This document shows, piece by piece, positions 14,473 through 23,638 of a stretch of 41,540 nt of DNA. The DNA comes from Clostridia bacterium (GTDB lineage Bacteria; Bacillota; Clostridia; Peptostreptococcales; Anaerovoracaceae). The stretch's first letter is position 1, and every line of letters begins with the position of its first letter. The position numbers and the translations under genes are program-made. The notes beneath the pieces were generated by a model that ran no database searches, was not told the origin of the DNA, and was given only the letters and a program-made list of their open reading frames with translations. The stretch spans positions 1-41,540 of the forward strand of contig CAAEEA010000053.1 in NCBI GenBank assembly GCA_900754795.1, written 5' to 3'.

Positions 14473-14952
14473 ATGGCAACAGCAAGAAGAGCGTACACAA
14501 GTGAATATACGCCGGACTTTGCCGCGGCACGGATGCCGCAGCCGCAGCCGGAAAGAGTCAGGAGAACGAGACAACGCCCGGAGCAGGCTCAGCGGCCTTC
14601 AGGAAAACCTGAACGGGATGTCATAATGACTCTTGCCGTTCTGAGGGCTCTGATCGTGGCCTCCGTAGTAATGGGGCTCCTTCTCATATGCATGGTTCTT
14701 GTAAGCGCTCACGCGGCTGAACTCCAGTATTCGATCAATCAGGTCAGGAATGAGAACAGCGCCATACAGAGCGAAATAGATATGCTCAGCATGGAGATCG
14801 ACAGCGGCACAGGCATAGAAACGCTTGAGACTTTCGCTACCGGAGAACTGGACATGCATTATCCCTCCGACAATGAGAGCATAGTGCTCTCGGACGTGGA
14901 GCCTTATGACGGCAGTCTTGCCGGTCTTATAAAGCAAAAGGCTTACGCATAA
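14473..14952 (+). CDS. ftsL: FtsL-like bitopic cell division protein
   Basis: 159 residues. The protein has a basic, Pro/Arg-rich cytoplasmic N-terminus (~1-52), one TM segment (~54-80, ALIVASVVMGLLLICMVLV), and an extracellular short coiled coil (~85-110, QYSINQVRNENSAIQSEIDM), the FtsL/DivIC layout. FtsL joins FtsB/DivIC and FtsQ/DivIB into the complex that activates FtsW and its PBP at the septum. FtsL sequences are poorly conserved, so the name rests on topology and on its place between rsmH and the class B PBP. The ~40-residue tail after the coil is acidic. An AAGAGGA site precedes the ATG. A 147-nt gap, unusual for this cluster, separates it from the PBP gene. Confidence 0.85.
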   Translation: MATARRAYTSEYTPDFAAARMPQPQPERVRRTRQRPEQAQRPSGKPERDVIMTLAVLRALIVASVVMGLLLICMVLVSAHAAELQYSINQVRNENSAIQSEIDMLSMEIDSGTGIETLETFATGELDMHYPSDNESIVLSDVEPYDGSLAGLIKQKAYA

Positions 14953-15099
14953 TCCGATAAAGACGGAAATATATATAGTTTTACGGAAAATATAATTTAA
15001 TATCCGACCGAAAGCATGAGCAAAAGGTAAAATCTGAGCCGGGAAACTGAATATCAGCATTAGTGTTCCGGCTTTATATATTTTTATGGAGAGGGTCTG

Positions 15100-17082
15100 A
15101 TGAGAAGGACGCCGGTCAGCATTAAAAACAAAAAAAGAATAGGAATAGGTTTTCTCATCCTGGCGCTGATGATGATCGGGCTGGCTTTTCGCGTGGCCTG
15201 GATACAGGTGGTAGACGCTGATGAGCTGACGCAGAAAGCCATAGATCAGCAGACTCAGGATGTGCCGGTAGAAGCAAAGAGAGGAAATATCTACGACCGC
15301 AACGGCAAGGAACTGGCGACGAGCGTTTCCTGCTTTTCGCTGTGGGTAAGACCCGCCGAACTGGCGGAGGATATGACGGAAGAAGAAATATCCGAACTGG
15401 CCGGGGAAGTCGCCCCGATAATAGATGAAGACGTTGAAGACGTAAAAGAGGATCTCTTCAGAGAGCAGGCTCTTGTAAGGATCGCGCAGTACCTTAACAA
15501 GGAACAGGCCGAACAGATACGTGAGATGAAGATAGGAGCATTCTCCCTCTCTGAGGGAACGAGGAGATACTATCCTCTCGGAAATTTCGCGTCTCAGCTT
15601 CTCGGAAGCGTCACAATAGACAATACAGGCAGGACCGGCATAGAGCTTCAGTACGACCAGTATCTGAGCGGCATAGCGGGACGCTGGGTCAAAAACACTG
15701 ACATGTCCGGCAATGAACTTGTGGACGGTTCAGAAAAATATTACGAGGCTAAGGACGGGCTGAACGTGGTACTCACCATAGACGAGACGATCCAGTATTA
15801 TGTGGAAAAGGCCATAGACGAGGGAATGGAGGAGACCAAGGCGGACAGAATCATGTGCCTTGTCATGGATCCCAAAACCGGTGAAATACTTGCCAGCGCC
15901 GTAACCCCGGGATTTGACCCTAACGACGCGACAAGCCCTCAGGATGAAGAAGAAAAAGAAGAGTTTGAGGAAATGTCTTCAGATGATCAGATAGATTACC
16001 TGAATAAAATGTGGAGAAATCCGATCGTCAGCGATACTTACGAACCGGGATCCACTTTTAAGCTCATCACGGCTTCATCGGCGCTCGAAGAAGGAGCGAT
16101 AACCAGCGATGAAAAATTCACATGCGACTGTCAGGTGACCATAGCCGGAGTCACTCTCCACTGCTGGAGCACCCGTGACCACGGCACGCAGAATATAAAG
16201 CAGGCTCTCGGAAACTCGTGCAATCCGGTGCTTGCCAAAGTAGCGGGCAGACTGGGCGCGGCGAATCTGTACAAATATATAGAACTGTACGGCATAACCG
16301 AGCCTACGGGAGTTGATTATCCGGGAGAGACAAATTCCATAATGTATGCCCTTGATGATGTCGGACCCGTAGAACTCGCTACCATGGGATACGGTCAGAG
16401 TATATCGCTGACGCCGATACAGCTTCTGACAGCCGTATGTTCCATAGGCAACGACGGGGTGCTGCTCCAGCCGAGATACGTAAAAGCTCTGACGGATCAG
16501 GACGGCAATGTTGTCGAAGAATTCGGCAAAAAGGAAGTGAGAAAAGTTATTTCCCGGGAGACTGCCGCGGAAATGAGAGAAGCCATGGAATACGCCGTTT
16601 CCGAAGGAGGAGCAGGAGTTGTGAACATTCCGGGCTACAGGGTAGGGGGCAAGACCGGTACGGCCAACAAAGTTGAAAACGGAACTTACGGAGACTATTA
16701 TTACAGTTCTGTACTGAGTATGGCTCCTATGGATGATCCGCAGGTAGCCATACTGGTCATCGTTGACAGCCCTAAGGGATCTTATTACGGATCTCTGACA
16801 GCAGGCCCGATAAACAAGAGCATACTGGAAGATACACTGAGATATATGAACATTGAACCGGAGTACTCGGAGGAAGAACAGGCGGCGATAGAGGGAAACT
16901 ATACGGTAGTCCCTGACGTTACAGGGCAGGAATACAGCGAGGCGGCCGGGGTGATAGCCGGAAGCCAGCTTAAATACACCCATCCTGAAGGCTCCGGAGA
17001 AGAATTTATAGTGGCGGCGCAGTATCCGGCCGCCGGAACAAAGGTTAAAAGAAACTCAACAGTATACCTTTACGATCAGTGA
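15100..17082 (+). CDS. Class B penicillin-binding protein, FtsI/SpoVD type, with one PASTA domain
   Basis: 660 residues. A single TM anchor (~15-33) is followed by the dimerisation/pedestal domain (EAKRGNIYDRNGKELATS) and the transpeptidase domain. The active-site motifs are intact: Ser318-x-x-Lys321 (GSTFK), Ser373-x-Asn375 (NSCN) and Lys518-Thr-Gly520 (GGKTGT). It cross-links septal peptidoglycan together with FtsW. One PASTA domain (residues ~600-660, YTVVPDVTGQEYSEA) closes the protein; a single PASTA is the SpoVD pattern, whereas vegetative Pbp2B of Bacillus has two. As only one such gene lies in this cluster, it may serve vegetative division, sporulation or both. GGAGAGGG precedes the ATG. 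The next gene is murE, as in B. subtilis spoVD-murE. Confidence 0.95.
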   Translation: MRRTPVSIKNKKRIGIGFLILALMMIGLAFRVAWIQVVDADELTQKAIDQQTQDVPVEAKRGNIYDRNGKELATSVSCFSLWVRPAELAEDMTEEEISELAGEVAPIIDEDVEDVKEDLFREQALVRIAQYLNKEQAEQIREMKIGAFSLSEGTRRYYPLGNFASQLLGSVTIDNTGRTGIELQYDQYLSGIAGRWVKNTDMSGNELVDGSEKYYEAKDGLNVVLTIDETIQYYVEKAIDEGMEETKADRIMCLVMDPKTGEILASAVTPGFDPNDATSPQDEEEKEEFEEMSSDDQIDYLNKMWRNPIVSDTYEPGSTFKLITASSALEEGAITSDEKFTCDCQVTIAGVTLHCWSTRDHGTQNIKQALGNSCNPVLAKVAGRLGAANLYKYIELYGITEPTGVDYPGETNSIMYALDDVGPVELATMGYGQSISLTPIQLLTAVCSIGNDGVLLQPRYVKALTDQDGNVVEEFGKKEVRKVISRETAAEMREAMEYAVSEGGAGVVNIPGYRVGGKTGTANKVENGTYGDYYYSSVLSMAPMDDPQVAILVIVDSPKGSYYGSLTAGPINKSILEDTLRYMNIEPEYSEEEQAAIEGNYTVVPDVTGQEYSEAAGVIAGSQLKYTHPEGSGEEFIVAAQYPAAGTKVKRNSTVYLYDQ

Positions 17083-17119
17083 TATGAAGTGATGCCGGAA
17101 ACACCGGCGCGAGGGAGCA

Positions 17120-18649
17120 ATGAAGATTTCAGACCTGCTGAGCCCCGAAGACATGGTTTTTTTATCGGGGACGGGAGATACTGAGATAAGTTCGATCATA
17201 TACCATTCAGATAAAGCCGTGAAAGGTTCCCTGTTCTTTGCCATAGAAGGACAGTTTCAAAGCGGCGCGAATCACATAGAAGAAGCCGCCGACGCCGGAG
17301 CCGCCGGGGCGGTAACAGGGAAAGAACCTGATCCGGATGTGCTGAAAAAACTGCGGGACATGGACTTTACCCTTGTGAAGGTCGAAGATCCGAGACTGGC
17401 GATGGCAAAAGCCGGTGAAAAATTTTACGGCTACCCGTCACAGCGTATGCTGATAATCGGAGTAACGGGAACAAAAGGAAAAACCACCGTCACGTTTATG
17501 ATAAGGCAGATACTGGAAAACGCCGGAATCAAAACAGGAATTACGGGAACGGTTATAAACGGGTATGAAGGTCATCTCAGAAGATCATCGGCCACAACGC
17601 CTCAGGCGCCGGATCTCTCGGCAATGCTGGCGGAAATGGCGGAAAACGGCTGCAGCGCGGCCGTAACGGAAGTGTCTTCTCAGGGACTCATGCACGGACG
17701 TACAGAAGCCATTGACATGGATATAGGGGTATTTATGAATATTTCTCCCGATCATATAGGAGAGGGCGAGCACAGAGATTTTTCCGATTATCTGTATTGG
17801 AAAAGCACATTGTTCCGCAAATGCAGGCGGGGAATCCTGAATGCCGACGATCCGTATACGGGATATATAGTCGAAAACAGCCGGCTTGAGAAGACGGTGT
17901 TCTTCGGCGAAAGCGAAGAGGCGGACTTTCGGGCAGAAGATATAAACTTTTTGATGAAAGACGGAAAGCTTTATACAGAATTTACACTGAGATCACGCCC
18001 TCCGTGCGGAGATGGAGAAAAGAGGAAAATAAAACTGAACATGCCGGGGAGGTTTAATGTTCAGAACGCGCTGGCGGCCGCGGCCGTGACGAGATCTCTG
18101 GGCATACCGTGGAGCGTTATAGAAGATTCGCTGCGGCATGTATATGTACCGGGCAGAACAGAAATAACAGACGCCGGCGGAGAATTCACCGTAATGACGG
18201 ATTACGCCCATAACGGCGCTGCTCTGCGAAACCTGCTGACGGGGCTCAGGGAATATTCGCCGGAAAGGATCATCCTGGTGTTCGGCTGCGGCGGCAACAG
18301 GGATAAGAGCAGACGGACCGAGATGGGACGGGCGGCGGCGGAAAACGGCGACGTTATCATAATAACGTCAGATAATCCCAGAAGAGAAGATCCCCGCGTG
18401 ATAGCGGAAGAAATATATGCCTCGGTAATTTCGGCGGTTAAAGAAGACCCGGAAGGAACCAGGGCGAAAAAAACAGAAGTGATACCTGACAGAAGGCAGG
18501 CTATAAGGAGAGCCCTGAACGAAGGCAGAAAAGGCGACCTGATCGTCATAGCCGGCAAAGGTCACGAGACTTGTCAGATAACAGGGGATGAAGTCGTTCA
18601 CTTTGACGACAGGGAAGAAATAACAGCCTGGAGAAAGGACGCGAAATGA
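17120..18649 (+). CDS. murE: UDP-MurNAc-L-Ala-D-Glu:meso-diaminopimelate ligase
   Basis: 509 residues, the usual length. MurE adds the third stem-peptide residue to UDP-MurNAc-L-Ala-D-Glu in the cytoplasm using ATP. The Mur-ligase ATP loop is GVTGTKGKTTVTF (~114-126); SSATTPQAPDL binds the nucleotide substrate, and DYAHNGAAL and GCGGNRDKSRR belong to the C-terminal domain. The DNPRREDP motif at 418-425 is the signature of enzymes that add meso-diaminopimelate, while lysine-adding MurE has a different sequence here. A GAGGGAG site precedes the ATG. The stop codon overlaps the murF start by 4 bp (ATGA), indicating translational coupling. Confidence 0.97.
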   Translation: MKISDLLSPEDMVFLSGTGDTEISSIIYHSDKAVKGSLFFAIEGQFQSGANHIEEAADAGAAGAVTGKEPDPDVLKKLRDMDFTLVKVEDPRLAMAKAGEKFYGYPSQRMLIIGVTGTKGKTTVTFMIRQILENAGIKTGITGTVINGYEGHLRRSSATTPQAPDLSAMLAEMAENGCSAAVTEVSSQGLMHGRTEAIDMDIGVFMNISPDHIGEGEHRDFSDYLYWKSTLFRKCRRGILNADDPYTGYIVENSRLEKTVFFGESEEADFRAEDINFLMKDGKLYTEFTLRSRPPCGDGEKRKIKLNMPGRFNVQNALAAAAVTRSLGIPWSVIEDSLRHVYVPGRTEITDAGGEFTVMTDYAHNGAALRNLLTGLREYSPERIILVFGCGGNRDKSRRTEMGRAAAENGDVIIITSDNPRREDPRVIAEEIYASVISAVKEDPEGTRAKKTEVIPDRRQAIRRALNEGRKGDLIVIAGKGHETCQITGDEVVHFDDREEITAWRKDAK

Positions 18650-20022
18650 AAGAATTTACTCTTAAAGAGATAGCGGCGGCGACGGGAGGCCGCATAATAA
18701 GAGGAGACGGAGAAGTCAGAGTCAGAGGATTCTCAATAGATTCAAGACAGGCGGAAGAAGGTATGATGTTTTTCGCCATAAAGGGCCAAAACAACGACGG
18801 CCACGATTATCTTGCTCAGGCAGCTTCCCGGGGATGCCGGGCAGCCGCTGTTTCTGACGCGGGTAAGGTGCCGGAAGATACGGATATGGCGGTGCTGCTT
18901 ACCGAAAATACCACGAAAGCGCTCCAGAAACTGGCGGCGTATTATCTTGCGAGCCTGCCTCTTGTAAAAAAGATCGGCGTGACAGGCAGCGTAGGCAAGA
19001 CGAGTACAAGAGACCTTATGTATTATGTCGCCTCCACAAGATACAAGACAGGCAGAAACAAGAAAAACTACAACAACGCCCACGGGCTGCCTCTTTCGAT
19101 ACTGGAATTTGAAGAAGACACGCAGATTGCCGTCCTGGAAATGGGGATGGACGCGCCGGGAGAAATAGGGCTGCTGGCGGACATAGTAAGACCCGATATA
19201 GCCATCATAACAAAGATCGCCGATGTAAACATCGAACTGATGAAAAACCTTGACAATATACTCAGGGCTAAAATGGAGATAACGACATATTTTGACAAAG
19301 ACTGTACTCTGATCGTAAACTCTTCATGCCCCATGCTGAGGCCGGAAAAAGTTTCCGGAGATTACGGCCTTATCACCGTCGGCACAGAAGGTGAAAAAGA
19401 CTATCTCGTCAAAGACATATCGGATCTGGGAGATAAAGGTATAAAATTTACTTTAAAGCGAGACCATAAGGAATACAGGATAACGCTGCCGGTGCCCGGT
19501 GCCCACAATGCTGTCAACGCGGCTCTGGCGATCGCCGCCGGCGAGCTGACAGGAATAAGCCCGGACGCGGCGGCTGAAGGGCTGGAAAAAGCCGAACTCA
19601 CCGGGAAAAGGCTCAAAGTGACGGAACATAACGGAATAAAAGTTATTGACGATACTTATAACGCCTGCGAGGATTCGGTCAAATCAGCCATAGATACACT
19701 GATGGCTACAGAAGGCGGCCGCAAGGTGGCTATCCTCGGAGACATAATCGGTCTGGCGGAAAAAGCAAAACCTGATCACGAGAACGTCGGAAGGTATGCG
19801 GCGGAAAAAGGCGTGGATCTGCTCGTCGCCATCGGCGACGACGCCGTATACTACGCTGAAGGCGCCAGAGAAAAGATGGGAGAAGAAGCTGTTATGTTCT
19901 TCCCGACAAAAGAAAGATTTACAGAAGTCATGGACTCTGTTATAAAAGAAGGAGACGTAATTCTCGTCAAAGCCTCAAGAGGCATGGAAATGGAGAAGAT
20001 AGTAAACGAGATCATAAGATAA
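18646..20022 (+). CDS. murF: UDP-MurNAc-tripeptide:D-alanyl-D-alanine ligase
   Basis: 458 residues. MurF completes the cytoplasmic precursor by adding D-Ala-D-Ala to UDP-MurNAc-tripeptide. Visible are the N-terminal substrate domain (DSRQAEEGMMFFAIKG), the ATP loop GVTGSVGKTSTRD (~110-122), the YNNAHGLPLSILE segment, the GAHNAVNAALA stretch and the C-terminal DDTYNACEDSVKSA motif. Its ATG overlaps the murE stop. mraY follows 15 nt after its stop. All expected catalytic residues appear to be present. Confidence 0.96.
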   Translation: MKEFTLKEIAAATGGRIIRGDGEVRVRGFSIDSRQAEEGMMFFAIKGQNNDGHDYLAQAASRGCRAAAVSDAGKVPEDTDMAVLLTENTTKALQKLAAYYLASLPLVKKIGVTGSVGKTSTRDLMYYVASTRYKTGRNKKNYNNAHGLPLSILEFEEDTQIAVLEMGMDAPGEIGLLADIVRPDIAIITKIADVNIELMKNLDNILRAKMEITTYFDKDCTLIVNSSCPMLRPEKVSGDYGLITVGTEGEKDYLVKDISDLGDKGIKFTLKRDHKEYRITLPVPGAHNAVNAALAIAAGELTGISPDAAAEGLEKAELTGKRLKVTEHNGIKVIDDTYNACEDSVKSAIDTLMATEGGRKVAILGDIIGLAEKAKPDHENVGRYAAEKGVDLLVAIGDDAVYYAEGAREKMGEEAVMFFPTKERFTEVMDSVIKEGDVILVKASRGMEMEKIVNEIIR

Positions 20023-20037
20023 AATAAGGAGAAAAAA

Positions 20038-21024
20038 ATGGAATCCATATTATTCCCGATAACAGCATTAGTCGCAGCATGGGTACTGGGAGCTCTGCTC
20101 ACCAGACTGCTGATTCCTTTTCTGGAAAAGAAACAGTTCAGACAATTTGTAAGAGACGAGGGACCGCAGTCCCATCTCAGCAAGACAGGAACGCCGAGCA
20201 TGGGAGGTATCGCGATCATTTGCTCCACATGCATATGCGCTCTGGCCGTTACGCTGATAACCGATACTTTTAAAATTCAGACGGCGGCGGTTCTGCTGGC
20301 GATGATACTGTTTGGACTCATCGGATTTATTGACGATTATGAAAAAGCGGTAAAAAAGAATAATCTTGGTCTTAACCCAAAACAGAAGATCATCATGCAG
20401 TTTGTATTTTCGCTGCTTTTTTCACTGTTTGCCATGTATTTCCCTGAAGGAGCCATAGAAGGCAGCGCCATATGGATACCGGTGGCGGACGTGACCATAG
20501 ATCTCGGACTGTTTTATATACCGTTCGTTATCTTTGTGATGACCGCTTTCAGCAACGCTGTCAATCTGACTGACGGACTTGACGGACTGGCGTCCGGCAT
20601 AACGGCGCTGGTGGCGTTCTTTATGGTGATCGCGTCGATGGCTTTCGGCTATACGGATCAGCCGGTACTGTTCGGAGCTGTAGCGGGAGGCTGTCTGGGA
20701 TTTCTGATGTTCAACAGAAATCCGGCGAAGATATTTATGGGAGACACGGGATCCATGGCGCTTGGCGGAGTCCTCGCGGCGGGAGCGCTGCTCATGAAGC
20801 TGGAGTTCCTCCTTGCTGTGGCAGGACTGATATACGTAATAGAAGCTCTGTCTGTCATAATGCAGGTAACTTATTACAAAAAAACGAAAAAGAGGATTTT
20901 CAAGATGGCGCCGATACATCATCATTTTGAACTGTGCGGCATAAAAGAAAAAAATGTCGTATTCATGTTCTGGGGCTTTGCCGCTGTTTGCTGTATCATC
21001 GCCATAGTCCTGATGAATATTTAA
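20038..21024 (+). CDS. mraY: Phospho-MurNAc-pentapeptide translocase
   Basis: 328 residues with about ten TM segments. MraY transfers phospho-MurNAc-pentapeptide from UDP to undecaprenyl phosphate at the inner face of the membrane, making lipid I. The conserved cytoplasmic-loop motifs are all present: GGIAII, the DDYEKAVKKNNLGL metal-binding loop with its Asp pair, NAVNLTDGLDGLA, MGDTGSMALGG, and the uracil/phosphate-contacting MAPIHHHFELCG near the C-terminus. An AAGGAG site lies upstream of the ATG. It sits between murF and murD, the standard order. Confidence 0.98.
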   Translation: MESILFPITALVAAWVLGALLTRLLIPFLEKKQFRQFVRDEGPQSHLSKTGTPSMGGIAIICSTCICALAVTLITDTFKIQTAAVLLAMILFGLIGFIDDYEKAVKKNNLGLNPKQKIIMQFVFSLLFSLFAMYFPEGAIEGSAIWIPVADVTIDLGLFYIPFVIFVMTAFSNAVNLTDGLDGLASGITALVAFFMVIASMAFGYTDQPVLFGAVAGGCLGFLMFNRNPAKIFMGDTGSMALGGVLAAGALLMKLEFLLAVAGLIYVIEALSVIMQVTYYKKTKKRIFKMAPIHHHFELCGIKEKNVVFMFWGFAAVCCIIAIVLMNI

Positions 21025-21063
21025 CTTCCGGGGACACAGACGGAAAACAGGGGGAGCAAAGAG

Positions 21064-22440
21064 ATGGAGAATATAAACCTGAACAACATAAAAGGGAAAA
21101 AAGTCCTGGTCGTAGGGATGGGACGCTCCGGCATAGCGGCCATACAGGCAATGCTCAAGCTCGGGGCTGATGTTACCGTACAGGACATGAAAAAAGCCGA
21201 AGAAACAGACGGACAGCTTCGGAGGTTTCTTACGGGAAAGGGACTCAAACTTTGTCTTGGAGCCGTTCCGCGGGATATATGCTCTTTTGATATGATCATA
21301 CTGAGTCCGGGCGTAAATCCGGAACTTGATTTTATACAGGAGGCGGTCAGAGGAGGCGTCGAAGTGACCGGTGAACTGGAGATAGCTTATCGCATAAGCC
21401 GCGGCGATTTTGTAGCCATTACCGGAACCAACGGAAAGACCACTACCACTACCCTGGTGGGAGAGATATTCAAAAGATCAGGCCGCCGTACTTACGTGGT
21501 GGGCAATATAGGAGTCGCGGTGATATCCAAAGCTCTTGACACAGAGGAAGGCGACTGGCTGATAACAGAGACCAGCAGTTTCCAGCTCCAGACCACAAGG
21601 TATTTTAAACCGGTGGTATCGGCGATACTGAATATAACGCCGGATCATCTCAACCGTCACCATACCATGGAAAATTACAGTCTGGCCAAGGCAAAGATCT
21701 TTGCCAATCAGGATAAAAACGGATTCTGCGTTATAAACGCCGATGATCCGATCTGCGTCAGGCTTTCTGAAAAATGCAAGGCGAAAGTGATAAAGTTTTC
21801 CACGTCTTCTGAGCTTGAAGAAGGAGCGTATCTAAAGGAAGGCGCTCTCGTTCTCGCTTCGGGAGGAAAGATTTTCAGACTCTGCGAAGCAGATGAACTG
21901 AAGATAATAGGTATGCACAATGTGCAGAACGCTCTCGCGTCAGCGGCGATCTGCTTTGCCGCGGGCATAGACATACAGACCATAGCAGAGGGACTTAAAG
22001 AGTTCGGAGGCGTCGAACACAGGATAGAATACTGCGGCCTTGTGGACGGAGTCAGATATTACAATGATTCCAAAGCGACAAATGTTGACGCGGCTGTGAC
22101 AGCAATAGACGCCATCGGGAAAGATATTATACTGATAGCCGGAGGGGACGGCAAAGGACAGGAGTTTGACGAGCTCATAAAGAATTTCCGGGGCAGGGTC
22201 AAGCATTTGATGCTGCTGGGCAGGGACGGTCCTGCAATAGGCCGCGCCGCCGTGGAAAACGGATATACGGATTTTACGTATTGCGCCAATATGGAAGAAT
22301 GTGTGAGAGAGGCCGCGAAGATCGCGTCGGAAGGAGATACCGTACTACTTTCTCCGGCGTGCGCGAGCTGGGATATGTATGATAATTTTGAACAGAGAGG
22401 ACGCCATTTCAAGGAGATCGTGGCAGGTCTGAGTAAATAA
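21064..22440 (+). CDS. murD: UDP-MurNAc-L-alanine:D-glutamate ligase
   Basis: 458 residues. MurD adds D-glutamate to UDP-MurNAc-L-Ala using ATP. The N-terminal Rossmann-like domain begins KKVLVVGMGRSGIAAI, the ATP loop is ITGTNGKTTTTTLVG (~120-134), NITPDHLNRH and the GMHNVQNALAS stretch follow, and the C-terminal domain holds YYNDSKATNVDA and LSPACASWDMYDNFEQRG, a reliable MurD signature. A GGGGGAGCA site precedes the ATG. ftsW starts 12 nt after the stop. Confidence 0.97.
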   Translation: MENINLNNIKGKKVLVVGMGRSGIAAIQAMLKLGADVTVQDMKKAEETDGQLRRFLTGKGLKLCLGAVPRDICSFDMIILSPGVNPELDFIQEAVRGGVEVTGELEIAYRISRGDFVAITGTNGKTTTTTLVGEIFKRSGRRTYVVGNIGVAVISKALDTEEGDWLITETSSFQLQTTRYFKPVVSAILNITPDHLNRHHTMENYSLAKAKIFANQDKNGFCVINADDPICVRLSEKCKAKVIKFSTSSELEEGAYLKEGALVLASGGKIFRLCEADELKIIGMHNVQNALASAAICFAAGIDIQTIAEGLKEFGGVEHRIEYCGLVDGVRYYNDSKATNVDAAVTAIDAIGKDIILIAGGDGKGQEFDELIKNFRGRVKHLMLLGRDGPAIGRAAVENGYTDFTYCANMEECVREAAKIASEGDTVLLSPACASWDMYDNFEQRGRHFKEIVAGLSK

Positions 22441-22452
22441 GGTCAGGAGAGT

Positions 22453-23628
22453 ATGAAAAAGGCAAAAGCTTTGACAACTGAATCTGAGGCAGCGGCAAAG
22501 AAGCCCGCCTGGCGGCGTTTCAGATTTCTGCCGGAGGGAAAAAGCGGAGACCTGTGGATCATACTCCTGACAGTGGCGCTCGTTACTTTCGGCACGGTAA
22601 TGATATTCAGCGCCAGCTACTACAAATCTATAAGTGAAGCAGGGGATCCATATGCCTATCTCAAAAGGCAGCTCGTCTGGGTGCTGCTTGGATTCGGCGT
22701 TATGTGGCTGTTTTCACGGATTGACTATCACATCTGGGGACGGCTGTACAAGGTAATCCCTGTTATATGTCTGATACTGCTGGCTCTTGTATTTACACCT
22801 CTGGGTCAGGAAGCCGGAGGAGCCGTAAGATGGATAGGAGTTGGTCCGATAACCGTAATGCCCGGAGAAATAGCGAAGTTCGGGCTTATAATCTTTGTAT
22901 CGGGGTACTTTGACAGATATCCGAAACGAGCCTACAGTTTCTGGCAGGGAGTAATGCCTGTTTTGCTGCTTACGGCGGTATACGCGGGTATGATTATGCT
23001 GCAGCCGAACATGTCAACAGCATTTACCTTGGTATTCATCGCGGGAGGTATGCTGCTGGTATCCGGGATCAGAGTCACCCATCTTGGCATACTTGCCGGA
23101 GCCGCCGGCATAGCGGGAGCGGCTCTCATATTCACAGATACGGAAGGGTACAGATTTTCCAGAATCACGAGTTTTCTTGACCCATTTGAGCACGCCCTTG
23201 AAGAAGGCTGGCAGGTGGTTCAGTCTCTGCTCGCTTTGGGAACGGGAGGTCTGACAGGACTGGGACTGGGAAACAGCATTCAGAAAAATCTGTACTTGCC
23301 TGAACCGCAAAATGACTTTATACTTGCTATTATAGGAGAAGAGCTGGGACTTGTGGGCGTAATGTGCCTTATGGCGGTATACATGGTTCTTATTTGGAGA
23401 GGATGTCACATAGCCATCAATGCCATGGACTACATGGGAATGATGATGGCTTCGGGCATCACCATACTCATAGGCGTGCAGGTGCTTTTAAATATCGCCG
23501 TAGTCACATCGACTTTCCCGCCTACGGGAATCATACTTCCTTTTGTCAGCTACGGCGGCAACGCTCTGCTGATTTTTATGGGAGCCATGGGAATACTGCT
23601 AAATATTTCAAAGAATTCAGACATATAG
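22453..23628 (+). CDS. ftsW: Septal peptidoglycan glycosyltransferase FtsW (SEDS family)
   Basis: 391 residues with about ten TM segments after a ~35-residue basic cytoplasmic N-terminus. SEDS proteins polymerise lipid II into glycan strands; FtsW works with the class B PBP at the septum, and the paralogue SpoVE does so in the spore septum. The catalytic Asp is D288 in LPEPQNDFILAIIGEELG, matching the essential Asp of FtsW/RodA. Other family segments are GGAVRWIGVGPITVMPGEIAK, LQPNMSTA and FPPTGIILPFVSYGG. It lies between murD and murG, where both ftsW and spoVE occur in Bacillota. Whether it is vegetative or sporulation-specific cannot be decided here. Confidence 0.95.
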   Translation: MKKAKALTTESEAAAKKPAWRRFRFLPEGKSGDLWIILLTVALVTFGTVMIFSASYYKSISEAGDPYAYLKRQLVWVLLGFGVMWLFSRIDYHIWGRLYKVIPVICLILLALVFTPLGQEAGGAVRWIGVGPITVMPGEIAKFGLIIFVSGYFDRYPKRAYSFWQGVMPVLLLTAVYAGMIMLQPNMSTAFTLVFIAGGMLLVSGIRVTHLGILAGAAGIAGAALIFTDTEGYRFSRITSFLDPFEHALEEGWQVVQSLLALGTGGLTGLGLGNSIQKNLYLPEPQNDFILAIIGEELGLVGVMCLMAVYMVLIWRGCHIAINAMDYMGMMMASGITILIGVQVLLNIAVVTSTFPPTGIILPFVSYGGNALLIFMGAMGILLNISKNSDI

Positions 23629-23638
23629 AGGAGAGACT

